Shown in pieces: positions 44,353-51,741 of a stretch of 64,000 nucleotides of DNA. The notes beneath the pieces were generated by a model. It had not been told where the DNA came from. It did not search any database and worked only from the letters and a program-made list of their open reading frames with translations. Numbering within the stretch: position 1 is the stretch's first letter; every line of letters begins with the position of its first letter. Position numbers and translations under genes: made by a program. Source of the DNA: Chryseobacterium senegalense. GTDB lineage: Bacteria > Bacteroidota > Bacteroidia > Flavobacteriales > Weeksellaceae. The DNA is taken from assembly GCA_001403755.1 (NCBI GenBank), contig CYUH01000015.1:722589-786588 (forward strand), read 5' to 3'.

Positions 44353-44910
44353 TTAAAGAATTTTTAAATTCTTTTTTAAAACCTCTTTCACTTCATCATT
44401 TCTTGTAATCATTAAATTATTGAATGCCAAAAGCGAAATTTTCGCACAAACTTCCGCATCATCACCCGCACGATGGTGGTTAAACGATAGTTGATGCTGC
44501 TCTGCCAGACTTTTCAGACCGTATCGAGGTAAATTTTTCCAGGATTTTTTAGCAATTTGAATCGAACACAAATACTCCATCTTGGGTTTGAAAAATCCAT
44601 AATATTCTAAACAACTTCTTAGGACACCTGCATCGAAAGCAGCATTGTGGGCGATTATCAGATTTCCGTACATCAATTCTTCCGCTTCATGCCAAATGTC
44701 CTCGAAGGTAGGAGCGTTTTGGACATCTTCGGGATGAATACCATGGACTTCAATGATTCTACGATTAAAGTAAGGAAAACTTGGTGGTTTGATCAGCCAA
44801 GTCTGTGTTTTCACAATTTCTCCATTTTCTACCACACAAATACCCATCTCACAAGCGGAATTTCGTTCGTGGGTTGCGGTTTCAAAATCCAATGCGCAAA
44901 AATCGAGCAT
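44353..44910 (-). CDS. 3'-5' exonuclease, DEDDh (DnaQ/epsilon-like)
   Basis: A 185-residue exonuclease of the DnaQ-like superfamily. DFETATHE near the start holds the first Asp-Glu pair, HNAAFDAGVLRS near 98 the second Asp, and HRAGDDAEVCA near 150 the His-Asp of a DEDDh site. It may proofread or trim DNA or RNA ends. It is short and separate from polymerase genes, so a stand-alone repair or RNA role is possible. It starts 18 bp after the GT2 gene stop on the same strand. Confidence 0.87.
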   Translation of the reverse strand: MLDFCALDFETATHERNSACEMGICVVENGEIVKTQTWLIKPPSFPYFNRRIIEVHGIHPEDVQNAPTFEDIWHEAEELMYGNLIIAHNAAFDAGVLRSCLEYYGFFKPKMEYLCSIQIAKKSWKNLPRYGLKSLAEQHQLSFNHHRAGDDAEVCAKISLLAFNNLMITRNDEVKEVLKKNLKIL

Positions 44911-44928
44911 CTTTTTGGTTTTAAATAT

Positions 44929-45891
44929 TTAAATAAAATGTTTGAAGATCAACCATTTCGATTGGTAATAACGATCAATCTGAAATTTTTTCCTTCGCTT
45001 TATGTTTCCGGCTAGTTGTGAATAAAAACCGTAATGTGCTCTCATCACTGCCCAAAAATGAGCTGGGCCGTTCTTATAACCAAAATAAAAGCCGGCAAAT
45101 CCGTCTAAACACAATCGCAAAAAAATCACCCAAATAAGTTTTGGAAAGGGCAAATTTTTGCTCAACATGGAAAGATTATTTCGAATGTTGAGATAGGTTT
45201 TTTGTGGATTTTCTTTATTTAAAGTTCCGCCACCCACGTGATAAACTTTGGATTTTCCTGTGTAAAAAATTTTCTTACCATCGTTTTTCAGACGCCAACA
45301 AAGATCGATTTCTTCCTGATGCGCAAAAAATCTTTCATCGAAACCATTTTCTGCCCAAAAATCTTTCGAACGAATAAACAAACAGCAACCTGAAGCCCAA
45401 AAAATCTCGGTTTCATCATCGTATTGACCTTTGTCTTCTTCAATTTCGTCAAAAATTCTTCCACGGCAATAAGGGTAACCAAGATTATCAATTAAGCCGC
45501 CACCAGCGCCGGCAAACTCAAAGAATTGCTTTCGATCATAGGCCAATATTTTTGGCTGAATGGCCGCAATGTTTCCATTTTTTTCGAATAATTCGAGAAT
45601 GGGTTTTAGCCAGTTTTCAGTTACTTCAACATCGGAATTCAGAAGGCAATATATTTCTGCATCGATTTTTTTTAAGCCTTCATTATAACCGCCTGTAAAT
45701 CCTGAATTGGAAGCGTTTTGTATAATGTGAACATCCGGAAAGTAAGATTGTATAAAATTTATAGAGTCGTCGGTAGATGCGTTGTCGATAACGTAAATAT
45801 CGGCGTTTTGGGAATGTGTGATCACATTGGGAAGAAACTTTTCTAACCAATTTTTTCCGTTCCAATTAAGAATTGCTATGGCTACTTTCAA
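44929..45891 (-). CDS. Family 2 glycosyltransferase (rhamnosyl-like)
   Basis: A 320-residue GT2 enzyme. The chosen TTG start gives MKVAIAILNWNGKNW, the normal beginning of this family; the longer frame would add 24 residues and overlap the upstream acyltransferase gene by 60 bp. LLNSDVEV carries the DxD-like metal motif, and FWASGCCLF and DERFFAHQEEIDLCWRL are the acceptor-side motifs. Hydrophobic segments near the C-terminus suggest membrane contact. With the acyltransferase it may modify lipid A or surface glycan. The TTG start is atypical. Confidence 0.85.
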   Translation of the reverse strand: MKVAIAILNWNGKNWLEKFLPNVITHSQNADIYVIDNASTDDSINFIQSYFPDVHIIQNASNSGFTGGYNEGLKKIDAEIYCLLNSDVEVTENWLKPILELFEKNGNIAAIQPKILAYDRKQFFEFAGAGGGLIDNLGYPYCRGRIFDEIEEDKGQYDDETEIFWASGCCLFIRSKDFWAENGFDERFFAHQEEIDLCWRLKNDGKKIFYTGKSKVYHVGGGTLNKENPQKTYLNIRNNLSMLSKNLPFPKLIWVIFLRLCLDGFAGFYFGYKNGPAHFWAVMRAHYGFYSQLAGNIKRRKKFQIDRYYQSKWLIFKHFI

Positions 45892-45902
45892 ATCAATCAG
45901 GA

Positions 45903-46784
45903 TTAAATTCGGGTTTCCATTACTTTTATCGCATTCTGATATTTCCACCTTCTGTGAGACCAAAGATAATTATCGGGCCTTTTATTAATCGTGGTTTCAA
46001 GCATTTTATGAAATTTTCTTACCACCTCATATTCCTGAAATTTTTCACCATCGGGGTAAATTCTGTGATAGTTTATTTGATAATATCCGCGTTTTACCTT
46101 TTTCATTTCGCAATAAACAAAGACCAAATCCATTCTTGTGGAAAGCTTGTCGTAGCCTACGAATGCCGGCGTTTTTTGGTGTAGAAAATCCAGTCCGTAC
46201 GTAACTTCAGACGAATGTGGAGTTTGATCTGCAACAAACATGTACACCGAGTTTCCATCGTTGGTATTTTTAAAAATATGTCGAATGACTTCTTTGGCTT
46301 CTAAAGAGTGATTACCAAAACGGTTACGGATATCTTTCACTCGCTGCTCCCAAAAACTGCTCTGAACTCTTCGGTAAACGGGAAAACATTTTTCCTGAGG
46401 GATAATTGTTGCCAAGGCATTGAACCATTCCCAATTGAAAATATGTCCGGCTAGAAGAATGACATTTTTGTTTTCTTTTTTGGCCTCATGAAATACATCT
46501 TGATTTAGGTGCTGCACGCGAACCCGCAATTCATGGGAAGAAATGGTAAAAGATTTCAAAGTTTCGACAAGATAATCGCAGAAATTATGATAAAACTTCT
46601 TTCTAATAATTTTCAGTTCCGTGTCGCTTTTTTCAGGAAAAGAATTTTTCAGATTTTGCAAAACCACCTCTTTCCGATAACCTACCACAAAGTAAATGAT
46701 CACAAAAAGAAAATCGGACAACCCATACAAAACCTTTAATGGTAATTTCGAAAAAAGGATAATTATTTTAAATAGAAAATTCAT
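45903..46784 (-). CDS. Lysophospholipid/lipid A acyltransferase (LpxL/HtrB-like)
   Basis: A 293-residue acyltransferase with an N-terminal hydrophobic segment (about 1-30). The catalytic motif HIFNWE in LLAGHIFNWEWF fits HX4(D/E). It should add a secondary acyl chain to lipid A or a related lipid at the inner membrane. The downstream GT2 gene begins 11 bp later. A -7 box on the minus strand sits 11 bp before the ATG. Confidence 0.87.
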   Translation of the reverse strand: MNFLFKIIILFSKLPLKVLYGLSDFLFVIIYFVVGYRKEVVLQNLKNSFPEKSDTELKIIRKKFYHNFCDYLVETLKSFTISSHELRVRVQHLNQDVFHEAKKENKNVILLAGHIFNWEWFNALATIIPQEKCFPVYRRVQSSFWEQRVKDIRNRFGNHSLEAKEVIRHIFKNTNDGNSVYMFVADQTPHSSEVTYGLDFLHQKTPAFVGYDKLSTRMDLVFVYCEMKKVKRGYYQINYHRIYPDGEKFQEYEVVRKFHKMLETTINKRPDNYLWSHRRWKYQNAIKVMETRI

Positions 46785-46794
46785 AAATAGTATG

Positions 46795-46802
46795 CAAATT
46801 TA
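46795..46802 (-). promoter_or_regulatory. -7 promoter box before acyltransferase
   Basis: The minus strand reads TAAATTTG, 11 bp before the ATG. Confidence 0.6.
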
Positions 46803-46821
46803 GCAATTATAAAATTTATTG

Positions 46822-46838
46822 TTGGCGTTATTTTTGTT
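46822..46838 (+). promoter_or_regulatory. Promoter candidates before exported thioredoxin
   Basis: TTGGCGTTATTTTTGTT has GG and GT ten bases apart with a T-run before the -12 G (sigma-54-like), while TATTTTTG (46829-46836) also fits the primary -7 box. The start codon lies 34 bp after the box, so either may operate. Confidence 0.4.
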
Positions 46839-46869
46839 ATTTTGTGGCATTAATTTAATTGAAAAATCA

Positions 46870-47457
46870 ATGAGAAATAATAGAATAAAATTGATGCTGT
46901 TTTCGGCACTTTGTTTTGGAGGTGCAACCTTTGCACAAACCACTGACACCAACACCGAAAAAACGATCACAGTAGCGGAAGTTGCAACAAAAGAAGACAG
47001 CGCAGCGATATTGGCTGAAAATAAAAAACGAGCAGCAGAAGAGAAAGCAAAACTTCCGAAGCCGTATGACGCAACTGAAAATGCAGAAGCTAAAATTGCT
47101 GAATTGGTAAAAAAAGCAAAAGCTGAAAATAAAAATATCATTTTACAAGCCGGAGGAAACTGGTGTATTTGGTGTTTAAGGTTCAATAATTTCGTGCAAA
47201 CAACTCCGGAACTGAAAGAAATTGTGGATGCAAATTACCTTTATTACCACTTGAATTATTCGCCGGAGAACAAAAACGAGAAAGTTTTTGCGAAATATGA
47301 TAATCCGGGAGCGAAATTCGGTTATCCGGTTTTCATCGTTTTGGACCAAAATGGAAAAATGATTCATACCCAAGATAGCGCGGTTTTGGAAGAGGGAAAA
47401 GGTTATAGCAAAGAAAAAGTGAAAGACTTCTTCGAGAAGTGGGCTCCAAAATCATAA
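46870..47457 (+). CDS. Exported thioredoxin-like protein
   Basis: A 195-residue protein. The ATG used gives a clean signal peptide (about 1-24, CFGGATFAQ); a longer frame lacks one. An Ala/Lys-rich segment (about 35-65) precedes a thioredoxin-like domain with GNWCIWCLRF (CxxC near residue 100) and NPGAKFGYPVFIVLDQNGKM (cis-Pro). It is related to the thioredoxin_7 / DUF255-like group. It likely handles disulfides in the periplasm. Its terminator doubles for the convergent aldehyde dehydrogenase. Confidence 0.85.
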   Translation: MRNNRIKLMLFSALCFGGATFAQTTDTNTEKTITVAEVATKEDSAAILAENKKRAAEEKAKLPKPYDATENAEAKIAELVKKAKAENKNIILQAGGNWCIWCLRFNNFVQTTPELKEIVDANYLYYHLNYSPENKNEKVFAKYDNPGAKFGYPVFIVLDQNGKMIHTQDSAVLEEGKGYSKEKVKDFFEKWAPKS

Positions 47458-47462
47458 AACAG

Positions 47463-47492
47463 AAAAGTTCCGGAAATTTCCGGAACTTTTTT
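47463..47492. terminator. Bidirectional terminator
   Basis: AAAAGTTCCGG and CCGGAACTTTT form an 11-bp stem around AAATTT, between convergent genes with T/A runs on both sides. Confidence 0.9.
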
Positions 47493-48852
47493 ATAATAGT
47501 TTCTTAATCCATTTCATTTTTTTCTCGGTATAAGGCGGATATTTCAAATCGGGTTCGCCCCAAGTTACGCGCTCCAGAACGGCTTTTTGGTGGGAAAATG
47601 TTTCAAAACCAAATTTCCCGTGGTAGTTTCCAATTCCGGAATTTCCAACGCCTCCGAATGGTAAATTTTCATTGCTCAAATGCATCACCACATCGTTAAT
47701 ACATCCACCACCAAAGGAAATTTTCGAAGTGAAACTCTCTTTTTCTTCTGAATTATTGGTGAAAAGATAAGCTGCCAAAGGTTTTTCTTTTTCTGAAATT
47801 TTAAGTAAAGCTTCATTAAAATTATTGAAAGTGAGAACCGGCAAAATCGGACCAAAAATTTCTTCCTGCATTACAGCGTCCTCCCAGCTGATTTCGTGCA
47901 TAATCGTAGGTTCGATGTGAAGTTTTTGAGAATCGTGGATTCCACCGAAATAGATCTTATCTTTTTCAATATAATTTACCAATCTGTCGAAATTTCTTCT
48001 GTTGATTATTTTTGTATAATGTTCCGAATCCGGTTGGTAATTGAATTTTTGAATATAAGATTTTAAGGTGTCCAGAAAACTGTCTTTCACTTTCTCATCC
48101 ACCAAAATATAATCCGGAGCCACACAAGTTTGTCCGGCGTTAAGGAATTTTCCCCAAACTATTCTTTTTGCTGCGACCTCAAAATCAGCATTCGCAGTTA
48201 CAATAGCTGGACTTTTTCCACCCAATTCCAAAGTTACCGGTGTTAAATTTTTCGCAGCAGCTTCATATACGATTTGCCCAACCTTCGTGCTTCCGGTAAA
48301 AAATATTTTGTCGAATTTCAGTTTTAGGATTTCCGTAATTTCTTCCACACCGCCTTCTGCCACGAAAATATAATCATTAGGAAAATTTTCATTGATGATT
48401 TTTGCCATTGCTTTCATCGTGTTTTCAGCAACTTCGCTGGGTTTTACTATACAGGTGTTTCCTGCTGCCATAGAAGTAACCAGAGGAGAGAGCGAAAGTT
48501 GGTACGGATAATTCCACGCACCGATCACCAAGGTACAACCGAGTGGTTCGCTGTGGATTTTACTCGTTCCCAGTTGATTCGCAAGGTTGGTTTTTACTTT
48601 TTTGGGTTTCGATAGCGAATTGAGGTTTTTCAGGTAAAAATCGATGTCTTTTAAAATGAAAGAAATTTCCGTCGTATAAGTATCAAATCTAGATTTTCCG
48701 AAATCTTTGTAAATGGCCGCATAAAGCAATTCTTCATTTTTGATGATCAAATCTCGCAGTTTTTCAAGATACATTTTTCTGAACTTGATGCTTTTGGTTT
48801 TCTGGCTGTTAAAAAATGTACGCTGATCTGCTAATATCTTTTCAAAATTCAT
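47491..48852 (-). CDS. Aldehyde dehydrogenase
   Basis: A 453-residue NAD(P)-dependent enzyme turning aldehydes to acids. VTLELGGKSPA carries the catalytic Glu and FLNAGQTCVAPDY the catalytic Cys; the C-terminus (GGVGNSGIGNYHGKFGFETFSH) resembles the long-chain/coniferyl aldehyde group (class 3). ATG 48852 (MNFEKILADQ) is preferred to one 21 bp upstream. It is divergent from an SDR gene across 56 bp; the two may act in the same fatty aldehyde or alcohol conversion. Confidence 0.92.
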   Translation of the reverse strand: MNFEKILADQRTFFNSQKTKSIKFRKMYLEKLRDLIIKNEELLYAAIYKDFGKSRFDTYTTEISFILKDIDFYLKNLNSLSKPKKVKTNLANQLGTSKIHSEPLGCTLVIGAWNYPYQLSLSPLVTSMAAGNTCIVKPSEVAENTMKAMAKIINENFPNDYIFVAEGGVEEITEILKLKFDKIFFTGSTKVGQIVYEAAAKNLTPVTLELGGKSPAIVTANADFEVAAKRIVWGKFLNAGQTCVAPDYILVDEKVKDSFLDTLKSYIQKFNYQPDSEHYTKIINRRNFDRLVNYIEKDKIYFGGIHDSQKLHIEPTIMHEISWEDAVMQEEIFGPILPVLTFNNFNEALLKISEKEKPLAAYLFTNNSEEKESFTSKISFGGGCINDVVMHLSNENLPFGGVGNSGIGNYHGKFGFETFSHQKAVLERVTWGEPDLKYPPYTEKKMKWIKKLL

Positions 48853-48874
48853 TACATTTATTTTATATTTCAAA

Positions 48875-48882
48875 CAAATTTA
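48875..48882 (-). promoter_or_regulatory. -7 promoter box before aldehyde dehydrogenase
   Basis: The minus strand reads TAAATTTG, 23 bp before the ATG. TTTG on the minus strand 22 bp upstream could be the -33 box. Confidence 0.55.
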
Positions 48883-48908
48883 CTCCAAATTAAATAGATA
48901 AAGACAAA

Positions 48909-49715
48909 ATGGATTTCAGAAATAAAAAAATTCTTATTACCGGCGGATGTTCCGGAATTGGTAAGATCATGGCAAGAATATCTCTGGAAAGAGGCGTCGA
49001 AAAACTGGTAATTTGGGATGTTAATGAAGAAGCTTTGGTGAAAACTAAGCAAGAGTTTTCAGGGATTGGTGGTGAAATTTTCACTTACAAAGTAGATGTT
49101 TTTAATTTGAATGAAATTAAAATTAATGCCCAAAAAGTACGTACAGAAGTTGGTAAAATTGATGTATTGATCAATAATGCCGGAATTGTGGTTGGAAAAT
49201 ATTTTCATGAACACACGCACGAACAAATCGAAAAAAGCATGAACATCAATTCCAATTCTTTTATGCATATCGGATTGGAATTTTTGCCCGGAATGATGGC
49301 GGATAATTCAGGAGCCATTTGCAATATTGCTTCTTCTGCCGGATTGATTTCGAATCCGAAAATGTCGGTTTATGCCGCTTCAAAATGGGCAGTTGTCGGT
49401 TGGAGCGACAGTTTACGACTCGAAATGGGGCAACTCGGAAAGAATATTTCTGTCACCACGATCATGCCTTTTTACATCAATACCGGAATGTTTGATGGAG
49501 TAAAATCGAAACTGCTTCCTATTCTCGAACCTGAAAAAACTTCAGAAAGAATCATTAAAGCAATTGAAAACGAAACCAAAATGCTCGCAATGCCGATGCC
49601 GTATTGGTTCATTCGACTTTCTCAAGGAATATTGCCACTGCCAATATTCGATTGGGTGATGAAAAATGTTTTCGGAGTTTACGATACTATGAAAGATTTC
49701 AGAGGCAGAAAATAA
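48909..49715 (+). CDS. Short-chain dehydrogenase/reductase
   Basis: A 268-residue SDR with the cofactor loop ITGGCSGIGK, NNAGIVV near 90 and the catalytic site S (ASSAG) with YAASKWAVVGW. The C-terminal half has a hydrophobic stretch (about 215-245), typical of the SDR16C/retinol-dehydrogenase-like members that act on lipids. Substrate unknown. It is divergent from the aldehyde dehydrogenase gene, suggesting a shared aldehyde/alcohol pathway. Confidence 0.9.
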   Translation: MDFRNKKILITGGCSGIGKIMARISLERGVEKLVIWDVNEEALVKTKQEFSGIGGEIFTYKVDVFNLNEIKINAQKVRTEVGKIDVLINNAGIVVGKYFHEHTHEQIEKSMNINSNSFMHIGLEFLPGMMADNSGAICNIASSAGLISNPKMSVYAASKWAVVGWSDSLRLEMGQLGKNISVTTIMPFYINTGMFDGVKSKLLPILEPEKTSERIIKAIENETKMLAMPMPYWFIRLSQGILPLPIFDWVMKNVFGVYDTMKDFRGRK

Positions 49716-49783
49716 CCCACAGGATTTGTTGATTTTAGCATTAAAAAATACAAATGCAAGTCCTCACATTCTTATAATTTTCT

Positions 49784-49791
49784 TAAATTTG
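49784..49791 (+). promoter_or_regulatory. -7 promoter box before purB
   Basis: TAAATTTG, 26 bp before the purB ATG, matches TAnnTTTG. Confidence 0.6.
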
Positions 49792-49817
49792 TGCATCTAA
49801 AAAAGTAAAAAGAAAGA

Positions 49818-51245
49818 ATGAATTCCTACAAAAATCCTCTTGAAGAACGCTATTCAAGTGAGGAAATGCTCTATAATTTTTCGCCGAACAACAAGTTCAG
49901 AAACTGGCGAAAATTGTGGATCGCCCTTGCCGAAATCGAAAAAGATCTTGGTTTGGATATTTCCGACGAACAAATCGCACAACTCAAAGAAAACGCAGAA
50001 AACATTGATTATGTGAAAGCTGCAGAATACGAAAAAAAATTCCGACACGACGTGATGGCTCATGTGCACACGTACGGCGATGCGGCTCCTTCTGCAAAAG
50101 GAATTATCCATTTGGGCGCGACTTCCGCTTTTGTAGGCGATAACACCGATTTAATTCAAATGCGCGACGGATTGTTGCTTTTGAGAAAACAATTGGTGAA
50201 TGTCATTAAAAATCTTTCCGATTTCGCTTTAAAATACAAAGATTTACCAACACTCGGTTTTACACACTATCAGCCAGCGCAATTGACGACTGTGGGGAAA
50301 CGTGCTACACTTTGGTTGCAATCTTTAATTTTGGATTTTGAGGAACTTGAATTTTTCCTTGAAACCTTAAGATTCCGCGGTGTAAAAGGAACTACCGGAA
50401 CTGCAGCAAGCTTTTTGGAGCTTTTCAACGGCGATTATTCCAAAGTAAAACATTTGGACAAAGAACTTTCAAAACGTTTCGGTTTTGATAAAGTTTTTGG
50501 TGTTTCCGGACAAACATACGACCGAAAAATTGATGCGAAAGTTTTGGCTTTATTGTCGAATATTGCTCAATCTGCACATAAATTCACTAATGATTTACGA
50601 CTATTGCAGAATTTAAAGGAAATTGAAGAACCTTTCGAGAAAAACCAAATCGGTTCCTCAGCGATGGCGTACAAAAGAAATCCAATGCGTTCCGAAAGAA
50701 TCGGCTCGTTAGCGAAATTCGTGATGTCGCTTTCTTCGAGTTCCGCAATGGTGGCGGCAACGCAATGGTTTGAAAGAACTTTGGACGATTCTGCCAATAA
50801 AAGACTCGCAATTCCTCAGTCTTTTCTTGCGGTGGACGCTATTTTGTTGATTTGGAACAATATTATGAACGGAATAGTGGTTTACGAAAACCGAATCAAA
50901 AAACATATCATGGACGAACTTCCTTTCATGGCGACAGAATATATCATTATGGAGGAAGTAAAAGCTGGAGGCGATCGTCAGGAAATCCACGAAACCATCC
51001 GCGTGCACTCCATGGAAGCTTCTAAAAAAGTAAAAATCGAAGGCAAAGAAAACGATCTGATCGAAAGGATTTTGAACGATGACTCCCTGAAAATGGATAA
51101 ATCCAAATTTATGGAAATGCTCGACCCGAAAAATTTCATCGGATTCGCACCGATTCAAACCGAGGAGTTTGTCCAGAATGAAGCACAACCTATCCTTGAT
51201 AAATATTCCGATTTAATTGGCTTAGAAGCTGACCTTAAAGTATAA
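49818..51245 (+). CDS. purB: Adenylosuccinate lyase
   Basis: A 475-residue lyase with two jobs in purine synthesis: splitting SAICAR to AICAR and adenylosuccinate to AMP. GATSAFVGDNTD, GFTHYQPAQLTTVGKR and the signature SSAMAYKRNPMRSERI are visible. The type is the longer, fungal/human-like lyase found in many Bacteroidetes. A terminator begins 6 bp after the stop, so purB is probably separate from the following small gene. Confidence 0.95.
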   Translation: MNSYKNPLEERYSSEEMLYNFSPNNKFRNWRKLWIALAEIEKDLGLDISDEQIAQLKENAENIDYVKAAEYEKKFRHDVMAHVHTYGDAAPSAKGIIHLGATSAFVGDNTDLIQMRDGLLLLRKQLVNVIKNLSDFALKYKDLPTLGFTHYQPAQLTTVGKRATLWLQSLILDFEELEFFLETLRFRGVKGTTGTAASFLELFNGDYSKVKHLDKELSKRFGFDKVFGVSGQTYDRKIDAKVLALLSNIAQSAHKFTNDLRLLQNLKEIEEPFEKNQIGSSAMAYKRNPMRSERIGSLAKFVMSLSSSSAMVAATQWFERTLDDSANKRLAIPQSFLAVDAILLIWNNIMNGIVVYENRIKKHIMDELPFMATEYIIMEEVKAGGDRQEIHETIRVHSMEASKKVKIEGKENDLIERILNDDSLKMDKSKFMEMLDPKNFIGFAPIQTEEFVQNEAQPILDKYSDLIGLEADLKV

Positions 51246-51250
51246 AGTGA

Positions 51251-51279
51251 TGCAGGCAATTTTGTCTGCAATTTTTTTT
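51251..51279 (+). terminator. Terminator after purB
   Basis: TGCAGGCAA pairs with TTGTCTGCA (one G-T pair) with a very short loop and eight T. It lies within the longer, GTG-started reading of the next gene, which argues for that gene's internal ATG. Confidence 0.75.
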
Positions 51280-51285
51280 GTAAAA

Positions 51286-51642
51286 ATGAAAAATCATCTA
51301 CCAAATCTATATGTATTTTCAGCTGCACTAATCCTAATTATCAGCTTGGGATTAGTTGGTTTGGCAAGTAGTGAATTTTATAATGTTGCAGTTCTGCAAG
51401 AAACTGACTCTTATCCTTTTGGGTCGGAAGGGCCAGTAGCAGGAGATTGGAAATATCAGAGCAAAGAAAATTATATAATCTTTTTTATAATAAGTGCGGT
51501 CTTGTATTCTGCTAATGCTTTACTTTTGACAGTAGCATTATTTAGAAAAGATGCAACGCTTATAAAATGGTCAATAAGCTTATTCGCATTAATTATTTTG
51601 GTTTTGTTTATGCTGCAGGGGAATTATTATAATCTCTGGTAG
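51286..51642 (+). CDS. Small membrane protein of unknown function
   Basis: A 118-residue protein with three membrane helices (about 6-26, 64-82 and 90-108 of the chosen frame), separated by a soluble loop ending EGPVAGDWKYQ. The ATG at 51286 is used because the longer reading would run through the purB terminator. I do not recognise a family. It lies between purB and a palindromic element; no promoter box is evident, so expression is uncertain. Confidence 0.5.
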   Translation: MKNHLPNLYVFSAALILIISLGLVGLASSEFYNVAVLQETDSYPFGSEGPVAGDWKYQSKENYIIFFIISAVLYSANALLLTVALFRKDATLIKWSISLFALIILVLFMLQGNYYNLW

Positions 51643-51664
51643 GTTTATATTAAATTATTAATAG

Positions 51665-51713
51665 AAACGGGCTTTAGCCCGTTTATTATAGGAAAATCAT
51701 CTGGCTTTAGCCA
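51665..51713. repeat. REP-like palindromic pair
   Basis: AAACGGGCTTTAGCCCGTTT (51665-51684) is a perfect hairpin and TGGCTTTAGCCA (51702-51713) a second, smaller one with the same GGCTTTAGCC core. Such paired motifs resemble repeats that recur between genes in flavobacteria, from memory. The first hairpin could also stop transcription. Confidence 0.6.
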
Positions 51714-51741
51714 AAAATTATAACTCTAAATCTGACATCTA

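Noticed and set aside
44351-44377. AAAGAATTT/AAATTCTTT hairpin as apaG terminator
   Set aside because: It is A/T-only and lies inside the exonuclease coding end; too weak to support.
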